Shown here: positions 7,594-18,355 of the stretch, in pieces
Position numbering within the stretch: the first letter of the stretch is position 1
Layout: each line of letters starts with the position of its first letter
Origin: Notospermus geniculatus
Taxonomy: Eukaryota; Nemertea; Pilidiophora; Heteronemertea; Lineidae
Assembly (NCBI GenBank): GCA_002633025.1
Contig: NMRB01001006.1
Span: 1-64,000, forward strand
Direction of reading: 5' to 3'
Length of the DNA: 64,000 bases
Program-made: the position numbers and the translations under genes
The notes under the pieces: model-generated
Database searches by the model: none
Seen by the model: only the letters and a program-made list of their open reading frames with translations
What the model was told of the DNA's origin: nothing

Positions 7594-9866
7594 TCATGGA
7601 GAATACACTGTAGTTGGTTTTGGAGTTCCCTTTGCCTCGGACCAGATGTCTTTCTGTAGCTGAAGTCTAGTCAATGGTTTACCACTGGAATCTCGATTCA
7701 TAACCGATGCCCACTGCCCATCAAAAGATACACAAGGCACGTATATCTTCTTCTCATAACAAACCTGAAGGACAGTCTCGATCAGTTTCCTCACAGCATC
7801 AGTTGTCAAACTGTACCCCTTTAATCCAAAAGCAACTGGTATGGCATGTGGAACTTCCTTGTGCCAGCTTCTGTTAACATCTGACAGCATGAATACAAGT
7901 ACTTCAGTCCCTTTCAACCGGCATACCTGGTAGCATTCATTAATTGTCTTCAAGGCGTCAGATAGCACCTCCTTGGCATCAGTATGTACAGTTCTGGTTG
8001 GGTCTTGTTGGCAGTTCCAGGAGAACAAATATGCTGATGTGTCATTGTCAACAGCTAACCGGCATGATTGGTCCGATTTAACAGACGGGACCTCGGCCAA
8101 AAATTCCACCTTTTCCTTCAGAAATCTGTCTTTATGCACAGTCTTGAACAACTTGGAGAAGGTTGATGTTGATGTTGGGCGGCGTGGACATTCTGCCAAG
8201 TACATTGACTGTGCTTCCTTGATCATCAGTTCCATTAACTCATGGTCAAATGATACCTCAAAGACTGTTGTGCTCTGCGATGAATACGAAGCATAAATCA
8301 ACTTTTGAACCCCCAATGCTGCCATCTCCGACAAGACCTGTGGAATGTACCTTGCGGGCATCTGGTAGTGGACAGGTGTAGTGTATTCATTGGGATAGGG
8401 GCATTTCACTTCAATCCCAGCATCTGGCGATCCAACGGACAGTTCCTTCAAATCACACTTTCGGAGGCTGCCATCTGGGGACACAGCAATCAAGGGTTTG
8501 TCATCTTGGGTCAGAACGTAAACACCCTCTTCAACATAACAATGTCCAGGGAAGTAGAGTGGGAGAATTTGTGACGCTAGTGTCAACAGGGCATTGTCCT
8601 CATTTTCAACACCATGTTTAATGAACTTCTCTTGTTCAGGCGTGAAAGGCTTTGGTGCCATCTTGCGGATTTTTTCATCAAAGTGTTCTTGTTGTTCCTT
8701 CAACGTACCACCTCCTATTGCCTTGTGGAAAGTACTGCCAGACACAGGGGCTTGAGCACGAACATCGAACCACTCTGGGGTCCTCTGTTTGATACAAGAG
8801 CTGTCTTTCGTATTGGGTGGTAGGTCAGTAGGCTCCTTTAAGTGCACCATGTTCCTTTGGAGGTGACTTTGTGTTGTGCTGCCATCTACAACATGGTGAT
8901 CTGTGCCATACATTCTACAGCCAACAAGACATAATTTTCGGATACACTCAAGTGCCTGCGTCACCCCTGAGTTGATCTTGTAGAGTTGGCATTGTATGCC
9001 ACTGATGGCAAATACATACTTTGACGATCGCCAATCTTCCCCACCTAAAGATCTGAACTTCTTCAGACTGGCATCTTGTTTGATCTTGAGCTGTCTCAGA
9101 TCTTCTATCCGAAGAGACAACCGTTTGATGACTTCTTTTATCATTGGGACAATCGGAATTGGCGTTGGAAATTCTTGAAGATTGTCCCCATACTTTTGCA
9201 CAAGATCCAACGCTGAGTCGACAACCTCATGAAGCCTTTGTAAGCGCTGCTCATGAGTGGAGCCATCTTCGTGACCAAAGAGGTCAACATCCCCTGATTC
9301 GTCATTGAGGCCACTCGCAACCTTCTTCCCATCAATGGAAAGAACATGTGGGATTCCTTGCTTGCTGGCAGCTGCACTAACTACATCCAGCGATTTCTGT
9401 ATAATGCCAGGCTGGAGATTTTTCGGCAAATCAGATGCTGTGGACGATTTCCTGATAATGCTGACATCAGGAACAGCAAAGTTTATTTCACTGGCCTCTG
9501 GAGTATAAAATCCTCTCTCAGTTTCCCTTGCTACTTGTTGGCCAAGGCTTTTTGGTCCCGACAAAAAGCGCAAGAATTTACCATGAAATAGGCTGTATCC
9601 ACATTCCCAGAATTTGAGAGTGCTAGCCCAGTAAAACATGGCAGTGGTGGAAGACAAACTATACCATCTCACAGTCTCCAGCCACAGCAACAAAGCTATG
9701 TTGTCAAGTGGATATCGTCCCTCATTCAAAAGATGATGAAACATCACATATTCGTGAAGGACGCCAGCCTTCTCCATCACTTCCACAATACGAGGCATCA
9801 TGGACTTCAGCTCCTCGACTATCCTAGCAGTGGGGCCACCATCTTCATCATCTGTTGGAGAATCGC
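7594..9866 (-). CDS. large exon with YqaJ/lambda-exonuclease-like nuclease domain
   Basis: The exon begins at 9866 after TTTATTTTAG (acceptor) and is open to a TGA at 7594. Counting from the ATG at 9801, residues about 151-178 carry SIDGKKVASGL...GDVDLFG. Residues about 340-540 form a PD-(D/E)xK nuclease of YqaJ type: TPEWFDVR, HGVENE (396-401), SPDG (441-444), E-V-K (464-466) and a conserved Q in YIPQVLSEM. The enzyme class processes DNA ends for recombination. In animals such domains occur in multicopy, probably mobile or virus-derived genes. The protein probably continued into 7577-6015, but a +1 frameshift now ends it early. Nuclease residues are complete. Whether the gene is active is uncertain. 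Confidence 0.75.
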
Positions 9867-10230
9867 CTAAAATAAATTAAAGCTTGTTTTTAATAATGTA
9901 CCAGGAAAACTTTTATACAACACAGAACCAGGAGGAAAGATTATTTCCTCCTGACAGAACATAACAAAAACAATGTGTAGTATTTGACTAGTCTACCTGC
10001 TGAAGGTTGAAGCAACCACAACCTCATAAGCAATGTCACAAGGCAAATCTTCTGATTACCTGTCCTACAACCTCTCTACAGTTCTGAGGCTGCGAAAACA
10101 GAACGTTTCCATTCTTATACTGGCCAGTGTATCAAATGTTACACAATTTATGCCTCGTGCCATGAGAGACAAGAATCCTGCCTGTAGGTTTTCATGAATG
10201 AATAGTAGAATGCAATATTAATTTTCTAAC

Positions 10231-10293
10231 CTGAAATATCCGAAACTGGTGCTGCTGTTGCTTCATCAGGACTAGGCTCAGATGCAACGATTC
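10231..10293 (-). CDS. short internal exon of the YqaJ-type gene
   Basis: This is 63 nt between acceptor ATTTCAG and donor CAG|GTTAGA on the minus strand. It encodes an acidic linker (VASEPSPDEATAAPVSDIS). It begins with two phase nucleotides and ends with one. These join exactly to the exon at 10572-10670 (completing an Arg codon) and to the large exon at 9866 (completing a Gly codon). The phase agreement across three exons is the main support. Confidence 0.7.
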
Positions 10294-10571
10294 CTGAAAT
10301 GATATATAGAAACACAATTATACAGGCCTGGTGATACTTTATTGAAACACCCTGTGATTCATAGCATTAGTGCCTCCATAGCAAATAACAGGGGGCCAAT
10401 GGGTGGGGACTTCGTTGATAGTTCCGGATGCAATTTGGATGCAGCATTGGCAACAGCCATTTCATAGGCAAATTAATGTCGTAGGACACATCTTACAAAA
10501 TTGTCTTCAACTGAAAATAAACGAATGTATGCCTAATAACATTGCTTCAATAGTAATTATTTTGGACTTAC

Positions 10572-10670
10572 TTCGTCTTTTTGGCAGGTTTTCTTCTTGG
10601 ACTTGAGGTTCATTAAATTCTTCAAGTTGAATTTCTTCTGTAACTCTGCCGGTACTTTCAGCTTTCTCAC
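10572..10670 (-). CDS. internal exon of the YqaJ-type gene
   Basis: This is 99 nt between acceptor CCTTTTCAG and donor GTAAGT. It encodes a glutamate-rich stretch (EEIQLEEFNEPQVQEENLP) ending in the basic KRR. It takes 2 nt from the upstream exon and gives 1 nt to the next, consistent with both neighbours. Confidence 0.7.
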
Positions 10671-10877
10671 CTGAAAAGGAACTGTGAGTTGTAATTTCTG
10701 CTGCATACTGAAGTCGCTGTCACAGTAGAATGATACATATGCACTGATACATACACGGCACGGTGCGAAATTCAAACTGATAAAAAATAAAAAGAAATTT
10801 TGCACAGCTGAAAATTGGCACGGGCAGCGGACAATAAACTAAAGGGACCGTATTCAAAAAAGGTGATCATCGCGCGA

Positions 10878-10960
10878 TTAAGACTAAGACGCGTGTAACT
10901 TCACTAAATGCATGCACTTCCACCATGCATTTGAGGAAGTTACACGCGTCTAAGTCTTAA
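10878..10960. repeat. near-perfect 83-bp hairpin
   Basis: TTAAGACTAAGACGCGTGTA and its near reverse complement (TACACGCGTCTAAGTCTTAA) form arms of about 37 bp around a 9-10 bp loop. It lies in an intron of the YqaJ-type gene. Confidence 0.65.
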
Positions 10961-11085
10961 ACACCCTTTTTATGGCCCAAGGTTTTTTGCTTGTCCTAAG
11001 CTATAGGCTTATGAAATGATCCTGTTTCCATGAGAAACCAGACTACCATCTGGCAGTTGGGGGTCACTCAGAGTACTAAACCTAC

Positions 11086-11298
11086 CAAAGTGTAGCAGCC
11101 TCTTAGTCAGAGTTGGTGGATGAGTAATAACTTCTTGTCCTCTCTCTTTCTTAGGCGCATGAGCAAGCTGCTCTATTGGAAAGTCTTCCCGTCCTTGAGG
11201 GTATTTATCAGGTGACCTTGGCCGATGTGGGCGTGATGGATCCCGGGCTCTGTACAGTGACAGCCTTGTTTTTTTCTTCCGCGTCTTTTTTTCTCTCA
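11086..11298 (-). CDS. candidate upstream exon of the YqaJ-type gene (basic region)
   Basis: This is 213 nt from acceptor TTATTTCCAG to donor GTAGGT. It is open throughout and has the same 2+3n+1 phase as the downstream exons; joining to 10670 completes a Gly codon. It encodes a strongly basic segment (REKKTRKKKTRLSLYRAR) that could be a nuclear-localisation or DNA-binding region, then PTLTKRLLHFG. The first exon is not found. Support rests on open frame, splice signals and phase only. Confidence 0.5.
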
Positions 11299-12153
11299 CT
11301 GGAAATAAAACATTCAATGTTGTACTGGTATTGGTATGCCTGGCCCTGGTGGAAAGCGAGGGTAATATAACAGGAAGTCTAATGGGTTTGGCAGGACATG
11401 CAGTCATATGGGCCTAGATTCCTACTCCTATGCATGAGAAGAATACAAATAATGCGACGTGCACTAGGGCCTACCATGCCTACTCCAATGATCATATTTT
11501 TATAGGCCATGCCAGCGGCCAGGGCTATGATTACGAAATTCAAAACTCAATAAAGGTGCCTCTTATTTTACTGATTTTTGCTGGCACCTGCAGCGTATCC
11601 AAGAACCACCATGAGTGATATATGGAGCCTAGGCCTATGTTTATGATTACAGGCCAAGTAGCCTACTGGTACCGCTAAGGCCTAGGCAGTCTTAGCTAGG
11701 GCAGTCCTAGTCTCTATGCTGACCGCTGACTGCCCACTCAGCCCAGCAGGGCTGATTGGATACAGAGTCTATCTATGTAGGCGCCCTAGGCCTAACCAGC
11801 CCTAGCCTTGCCCCTAAAGTGAAAATTCAATGCAAAAATGCATAAATGGCCGACTTAGGCATGTTAGGGGCCGAGAACTTTCGAAAGGGGCCTAGCATGC
11901 AGGCTCTCTTACAGCCCTGAGGAACTTTTTAGGGAAAAATTAGGGATTTTTTAACTTAAATTTTAGGGACTTTTAGGGATAAAATGGCTTGAAAATAGGA
12001 CATTTTAGGACAGAATTACGAAGATTTATACACAGATGATGTACGCCAAGTGCTCTTCAAAAAGTATATTCACACTTCCATTAGGCCTATAGGCCAAATC
12101 ATGATCAAAATGGTCCCCTTTGGATGAAGCCATGCTTACAAACAAAGCTTACC

Positions 12154-12451
12154 CAGGTGTGGATCCAGGATTTTTAGCTGAGGGGGGGGGGTCAGTCAGC
12201 GCCACTGAGGGCGGTTGTAGCAGGCGGGCGCCAAAGATTCCCATGCCGAGGGGGGTCTGGGGGACCTCCCCCAGGAAAATTTTAAGATCATAGAAGGCCG
12301 TAGACGCGATTTCCTGGCATCTCAGAATCAAAATAGAAGCTTTATAATTCTTGTGTTTTTGCTTATTGTCACAAAGTATTGAAAAAAAAAACAATTGGTG
12401 GTGGCGAGCAGGGGGTCACAACCCCCTATCCCCCCTCTGGATCCGCACCTG
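12154..12451. mobile_element. hAT-like MITE
   Basis: The terminal repeats CAGGTGTGGATCCAG and CTGGATCCGCACCTG are inverted. The flanks GCTTACC (12147-12153) and GCTTACC (12452-12458) form a 7-8 bp target duplication. The interior has G- and C-runs and no ORF. hAT superfamily is inferred from the CAG ends and duplication length. Confidence 0.65.
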
Positions 12452-12503
12452 GCTTACCTCTTTTAGAATTACCTACATCAGATATGTAGTTATAATGAAA
12501 TCA

Positions 12504-12617
12504 CGTGGAGATGCACGGCATTGTAAGGTCTACATCTGAAGTTGAATCCAGGGACAGCGAAGACTGATGGAATCCAGAGCATCTTCAGATGTAGTCGTGA
12601 ATGCCGTGCACCTCGAC
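12504..12617. repeat. hairpin repeat
   Basis: CGTGGAGATGCACGGCATT at the left pairs with AATGCCGTGCACCTCGACG at the right. Inner ACATCTGAAG/CTTCAGATGT arms extend the stem. Confidence 0.5.
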
Positions 12618-13394
12618 GCTGCTTCGACGTCATTAGCGCCCGCGGAAGAACATGGAATAAGACAAAAATTAGGGATATTTAGGGAGAATAGCCCAAAATG
12701 GATGTAAAATTAGGGATTTTAGGGAGATTGAAAAAAAAGTAGGAATTCTAGGAATTTTAGGGCCGTAAGAGAGCCTGAGCATGTACGTGTTCACTGCCAA
12801 CAACATGAACAACCGGCTAGGCCTACTTAGTTTCCCTCTGTACAACGCCGCTGCCACCTCTGGACGGTGGCTGTCCGCGTTAGCATACCAGATATTGTGA
12901 TTATTGGTCACTGTTTACCAACCATAACAACAATTAAGGACTTTCTAACTAAAATGTGAAGAACTGACCATGAATATACGCCGTACATGGGACGTAGCGA
13001 CAGTTACAGTACTGGAAACGAGTCGCCGTCCAAGTTTTGATGGACTTTACGAACGGCCATTGCGCCGCTGTCGAAGTTTTTGCACTCAAACAGATCGACT
13101 GCTTCACTAACAAGGATGACTACCTTCTCCGTAAGGCAAGTCACATGTCTAGATCCGTATGCACTGCTTAATTTTGTGGCCTTACCCTTCTTGGATAGTG
13201 ATATTTCCATTTTTATCAGCGAGGTCGTCCGACTCCGGGGAACTGTCGACCATTTTGCCTCTGCGCGTGTAGTTCCAACTCTGGCGGTGGATGTCGCCAC
13301 CAGTCCAAACTCTGCGCGGAGGATGCTGATTCTCCGGGGTGATTATAGGCCTATTGCACTCTTTCCACGGAGTCAGTTCGATCCGGATTGAGAC

Positions 13395-13802
13395 CTGGGG
13401 TGGCCGCATAGAAACTCCGCTAACGCTAGCGGAGACCATCTGCCGATAGTGCTCTACATTTTTTCCATGCATTTTAAAGCCCCACTGTATTGAATGTGAA
13501 AAACGCAAATCATCGCCGCGATTTTCGGACGACGTCACGACGTCAGCGTAGTGTAAAATGTACTACGCTCTGTCAGAATACATTAGAACTCTCCCTGCAG
13601 TTTTTCCAATGCGTGCTGAAAACTAGGCCTTGATTCTATGAAGTGCGTATCCGGCAAGCATTTTGGGGACCTTCACGAGGCTATGGGACCTGTATGTGCA
13701 CTCTCCTAACGTTTTGAAAATATCGTAAAATTCAATACTGTGGGGCTTTAACACCGATAGGCTGTCGAAGCATTAGCGGCGTTTCTATGCGGCTACCCCT
13801 GT
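13395..13802. mobile_element. MITE-like foldback
   Basis: GGCCGCATAGAAACTCCGCT at 13402 is inverted as AGCGGCGTTTCTATGCGGCT near 13775. The interior has no supported gene. ORFs at 12990-13540 look like chance frames. Confidence 0.5.
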
Positions 13803-13910
13803 TCACTTCCTTTTTGTACCGTGAAAAAGCCATGCGACCTGAGCTATCCTACCCACTTCTTCATCAACGTTGTTGGTTTCCGCTTCGTTGAGCCGCTATC
13901 CATCCTGGAC

Positions 13911-14011
13911 CCATGTTCCCGAAGCCGTCGTAAGGTTAACGATGTCGTTACGCTATGCATTTTCCCAGTTTTAACGACATCGTTAACCTAACGACGGCTT
14001 CGGGAACATGG
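13911..14011. repeat. hairpin MITE (family with 22836-22925)
   Basis: CCATGTTCCCGAAGCCGTCG is mirrored by CGACGGCTTCGGGAACATGG around a CGCTATGCATTTTCCCAG loop. The copy at 22836-22925 shares both arms and the loop. Confidence 0.65.
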
Positions 14012-14030
14012 GCCCTGGTCCGTTCTCCCT

Positions 14031-15059
14031 AAAGGGCATGTTCTTTTTCGGAACATTTTTCCCAACTAATTTTTCATTACCTTACAGATGACTGATTTTC
14101 ACAAAAACTTCAGATGTTATACCTTATAATATAAACTAGATAATGGCATGTGAAAAATTTGATATCAACTGCATTAATTAGGAAAACAAAGGAATTTTGC
14201 AAAATGTTCAAAATCAGCATGAAAACAGCAAAATCATTTCCTAACTTTTGCTATACTGAGAGAGTATAGATATTATTTGTCAGTGATAAACAAATCAATC
14301 TCAACATGATTGTTTGTGAGGAAATATTTGCATAAAATGTGAGATTTTCTTACTTTTTCACCCTATTCAAAGAAGGGGTAAAACAGAACAGCCAAGCTAG
14401 GCCTGTGCAGATGAATGGTGTTATAAAGACCCTTGTCTTCAATTGTTATTTTGGGTTTCATGGTCACCGGACCACCAAGTGCAGGAAAGTGATCCTATAG
14501 GCAATTTCATAGGAAACATGGGATGTTTGATGTCAAGGGCCCATAACCACAGTGTGCATGGTCAGATTTCACACTGGTTGAGACAGTCCGAGGGCTGTCA
14601 ACTTGTTGTCACTCACTGCTCATGACCATGAAACCCACAATAGCTATTGATGACGAGGACCTTCATAACACCATTTATCTCTGAAGGCCTAGCTTGGCTG
14701 TTCTGTTTTATCCCCACTTAAAATATGGTGAAAAAGTAAGAAAATCTCACTTTTTATGCAAATAGTTCCTCACAAACAAACATGTTGAGATTGATTTGTT
14801 TATCAGTGACAAATAATATCTATACTCTCTCAGTATAGCAAAAGTTACGGAATTATTTTACTGTTTTCATGCTGATTTCGAACATTTTGCAAAAGTACTT
14901 TGTTTTCCTAATTAACGCAGCTGATGTCATATTTTTCACATGCCATTATCTAGTTTATATTATAAAGTATAACATCTGAAGTTTTTGTGAAAATCAGTCA
15001 TCTGTAAGGTAATGAAAAATTAGTTGGGAAAAATGTTCCAAAAAAGAACATCCCCTTTC
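14031..15059. repeat. 1-kb palindrome (two ~450-bp inverted arms)
   Basis: The left arm runs from AAAGGGCATGTTCTTTTTCG to GGTTTCATGGTCA. The right arm is its near reverse complement, from CATGACCATGAAACCC to AAAAAGAACATCCCCTTTC. Several 30-60 bp stretches match with few mismatches, including the AGATGACTGATTTTCACAAA block near both ends. The unpaired centre is small (about 14474-14620). It has no convincing ORF. Confidence 0.75.
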
Positions 15060-15090
15060 AAATTGATAGGAAACGCGGATATATACTTGC

Positions 15091-16116
15091 CTATTTTATA
15101 GGTGAAAATACATTTACTACATCATATCTCTTATGTTTCAGACGTATCATGCGGACGTTCCTGTTTTGGTCGAAAGTAGCCTGGTCCGGTCCCGGGAGTC
15201 TACTATCATCGTCACTCACTCTATTCATTTCCAGGCGTAACAAACTGATGACGTCATCAATTTCATTCAAATTCGATGTACACATCTCGTGCATTTCAAA
15301 GCCAGAACACCCCCAGTGATTATATTTTCCTTTCCAAGTGTACAAAAAAATTAAACCGAACAACCCCAACGCTTCGTTAATGATGATTAGTGCGGATGTA
15401 TTTGGCATAGGAACTTTTTGTTGCCGTATAGTAGGACGTGTGTGAAAGTTTCGATCAACAAGAAGAACGTGCAAGCGATATTTGTCCATGTTTATAAAGA
15501 TGAGAACGGGATATTTCGCCACATGGAACAAACACAAGTAAGGGCGACCAGGGTTATCCCTTAGGATTTTGATCGGCAGTTGAAATTGAAGAGTTGAATT
15601 GTGGAAGAAAGCATACGCCATTTTACCATTCTCTTGTTTCCGGTGTAGGTCATAAAAGGACAAGGACATTGCTGATCGCGCAGACACCATACAATAAAAA
15701 ACAAATCTTAACATATCAGCTGTGTGAAAAGGGAGATGGATAGCTTCAGTAAGATGAACTTCATTGCATTTTTCTTTCGGCGGAGGAGGGAGATTTACAT
15801 TCAGTTTCCCACGTGATAACTGGTACACCCGTATTTCCTTGAGAATGGCAGATTTTCCGCGGGTTTTCCGGACAAGATTATTCAGGAGATAGTCAAGAAA
15901 TATCCGGGAATTGACAAAGGTATCTTTCGATAAAAGGAGATAGTAGGTGAAATTATACGACAACCGATAAACGTTATTTTGACGCGGAGTGTACACCAGG
16001 ATTCTCGTCCAAGGCACTGGCTGCTCTATGTAACATACCGTTACAAATGGCTGGATAAGGTGAAATGAAAGAGAAAGATCTTTTTCCGTTGATCTGATTG
16101 GTGGAATAAACGACAT
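15091..16116 (-). CDS. intronless ORF of unknown function, paralogue of the 37.7-kb ORF
   Basis: The ORF is intact, 341 codons with an ATG start (SFIPPIRSTEK). It is rich in F, Y, R and hydrophobic strands, with no signal peptide or clear membrane helix. It shares start, stop context (NVFSPIK) and most of its length with the ORF at 37700-38722. Blocks such as VPWTRILVYTPRQNNVYR, SARSAMSLSFYDLHRK and MAYAFFHNSTLQFQLP are conserved. Differences between the copies are mostly substitutions and codon-multiple gaps. I recognise no family. The GC content resembles the surrounding DNA. Retention of a 340-codon frame in two diverged copies argues it is or was coding. Confidence 0.55.
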   Translation of the reverse strand: MSFIPPIRSTEKDLSLSFHLIQPFVTVCYIEQPVPWTRILVYTPRQNNVYRLSYNFTYYLLLSKDTFVNSRIFLDYLLNNLVRKTRGKSAILKEIRVYQLSRGKLNVNLPPPPKEKCNEVHLTEAIHLPFHTADMLRFVFYCMVSARSAMSLSFYDLHRKQENGKMAYAFFHNSTLQFQLPIKILRDNPGRPYLCLFHVAKYPVLIFINMDKYRLHVLLVDRNFHTRPTIRQQKVPMPNTSALIIINEALGLFGLIFLYTWKGKYNHWGCSGFEMHEMCTSNLNEIDDVISLLRLEMNRVSDDDSRLPGPDQATFDQNRNVRMIRLKHKRYDVVNVFSPIK

Positions 16117-16451
16117 TCGATGACGTAATCTGTAGTAGTAAACTTTGTTTACCTATGAACATATGAAAAGGAGGTCAAAAACGTCGGAGTGTAAAATTTG
16201 CGTTCGGGAGCTCAACTCGCTGTGAGATGTAGCATACCCGGTAAGCTTTTATCATTAAAGCGAATTGGTCGTGCCAGCAAAGTGTCTGAATACATGATCA
16301 TACGCCGCCATATTAGTGCTAACTACATGCATGGCATAATAATCTCTGAATGCATTATTACACGACTACCATGGTTTCACTCTCTTGGATACCAGTTAGC
16401 AGGCGGCCAGCTACACATAGGCCTATAGGCCTCTCCAAGAATTCACTAAAA

Positions 16452-16727
16452 TGAGGAATCGTAGGAACTATTCCGTGACGTGGCGCTGAAGAACAACTCA
16501 GTTAAAACTTTGACGTCGAAAGTCATGTTGAATTTCATCGATGAAATTGACTATTTTAGCGTAAATAACAGACCGAAGAGCAACGTCATTGATTCTGAAT
16601 GCCGTATCGCACATAACGTCACGAACGATGCGCGGCGTCAGTGACGTTTTTAACGTCGCAACGCATGCGCTTTTGTGTTAAAACTGCGTTGTTCCCAGCG
16701 CCTCCTTTGGGCACTCCGGTTCCTCAT
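16452..16727. mobile_element. MITE inserted in the 15-17 kb copy only
   Basis: TGAGGAATC... and ...GGTTCCTCA are inverted ends, with a GGCGCTG block near each end. The paralogous segment at 39055-39070 runs straight through the site (ACTAAAAATGTAATTGC), so it preserves the empty site. Confidence 0.6.
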
Positions 16728-16959
16728 TACATAAATGTAATTTCAAATGGGGGCCACGAAAACTTCAAAATAGGCTGATTACTTTTTTACTGACGGGAAC
16801 AGTTCCCTGATATCAAGTCGACCTTGCGACGGCACTGAACAGGCGGCGGCAGACTTTTCCGGATCACTTTGCGTCTAAGCAACGACCGCGTGAAACAAAT
16901 CAGTCGGCAATATTGTGTGGCATGACTGCAGTTCCGTCTCACCTACGACAGTACATACC

Positions 16960-17110
16960 CATTTCGCCTTCAAAAATGAACATTTCGCCTTTTCCCGATT
17001 CGCCATCTCCCTTTTCGCCTTCTCCTCCTCCGCCTTAATCTCATCTTGCCTTTGTCAGTATTCGCCTTTTTCTACCTCGCCTTTTCCTATTTCTCCTGTT
17101 GGTTCACGTA
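16960..17110. repeat. TTCGCC motif array
   Basis: Many TTCGCCTT/TTCGCC words occur at irregular 10-20 bp spacing. The same array appears at 39277-39500 in the paralogous block and more extensively at 17866-18355. Confidence 0.55.
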
Positions 17111-17865
17111 AGTAGGTGACCATTATATTTGGTCCAAAATGAGCTTTCGACACAATTTTCGGCACTAAATCATTATCGGCTTTCAAAACATTCAGCTGGT
17201 ATATGTTACTTTTTATGCCTAGTAGTGTCCGGGCTAATAACAAAATCGATTATTTTGCGATTAATATGTTTTTTCGGGCATTTTGTGGTTTTTTACAGAT
17301 TTCATAATTAAGAAATGATTATGATTGGTTAAAATCCATGCGGGGTTTACATAGGCTCCCCTATTTACCCACGGAGTCCGAAAGTGGGACAGAGGCTGAT
17401 GAGCACGTGTTCAATCTCGGGCTCACGGTCGGACGAGCAAATACCTATATGATGGTTTGTGTAATTAGTTTGATCTCGATGTGGCGCCGAGGTTGAGAAG
17501 CAGGTGGATTTGTATTTAGAAGTGGATTTATATTTAGAAGTGGTTTGAGGTCAGTCTCTATAGATCTTTAGCCGTTCATGAGCGTTTTCATTTGTATTAC
17601 GACGAGCCGTGGATTATCACTCGGCCTTTTTATGCGAGTACTGGCTTGTTTTGTATGATCATGATGAAGAGGGAGGGTTGATCTGTTTACTTTTTTCAAT
17701 CGGTCTGTTGGCCTGAACTGAATGCACTTTGCGTAGGCTATGACAACTTCTGTTCATTGGACTGTTTAGTGTGTTAGGTTGAGCACGAAGGGTTTGTGTG
17801 TTTGTGCGAACATTCTTTATTTCAAACTCTTTCCACGTGAACCATTTACGCCGCCAGGCTTGTCT
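17111..17865. other. segment present in the 15-17 kb block and absent from the 37-39 kb block
   Basis: The paralogous block jumps from the TTCGCC array directly to TCTTTCATTTTGC (39404), so this 750 bp is an insertion here or a deletion there. I see only a short duplicated TTTAGAAGTGGATTTATA motif at 17514-17545 and no gene. Confidence 0.4.
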
Positions 17866-18355
17866 TTCATTTTGCCTTCTCTTAAGTGGCCTTTTCTAGT
17901 TTTGCCTTCATCTTAATTCGCCTTGGTCGTTTTTCGCCTTCTCTTACTCTACCTTGTCTCAATTCGCATTTGCCTAAATTTGCATTCTTCCTCTTTCGCC
18001 TTCTCTCATCTTGCCTTTGTCTTTATTCACCTTTCTCTGATTTTGCCAAAAAAAGGCGAAATTGATAATGGCAAATCTTGAGAAACAGGCGAAATTGATA
18101 TATGATAATGGCAAAATGAGTAAAGGTAAAATAGGAAGATGGTAAATGAGACAAAGGCGAATCAAGAAAAGGCAAGAAGAGAAAAGGCAAAATGGTACAA
18201 AGGCAGAATAGGATAAAGGCGAATTATAAGAAGGCGAAGTAGGATGAGACGAGATGAGATAAAGGTGAATTGGGAGTAAGGCCAGTTTAGACAAAGGCAG
18301 AATAGAACAAAGGCAAGATATGCGAAGGTGAATTGAGAAAAGGCGAAATTGAACA
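17866..18355. repeat. inverted pair of GGCGAA arrays
   Basis: The left half (17866-18030) has TTCGCC-type words. The right half (18045-18355) has AAAGGCGAA-type words. The whole could fold back even though the units are degenerate. ORFs here with recurring F-A or S-L patterns are repeat artefacts. Confidence 0.6.

Larger units (their letters stand above)
11895..12783. mobile_element. foldback element with TTAGGGA-rich interior, containing two nested elements
   Basis: The ends GCATGCAGGCTCTCTTACAG and CGTAAGAGAGCCTGAGCATG are inverted. Just inside both ends lie TTAGGGATTTTTAGGG-like strings on the same strand. The elements at 12154 and 12504 sit inside. Confidence 0.5.

Noticed and set aside
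7594-7660. Programmed -1 frameshift at a slippery A-AAG-GGA heptamer
   Set aside because: The heptamer is in the right phase, but the downstream 520-codon frame is +1, not -1.
11430-11618. Small plus-strand ORFs around 11-13.5 kb
   Set aside because: Short, lie across MITEs, show no domain, and the better-supported exons here are on the minus strand.
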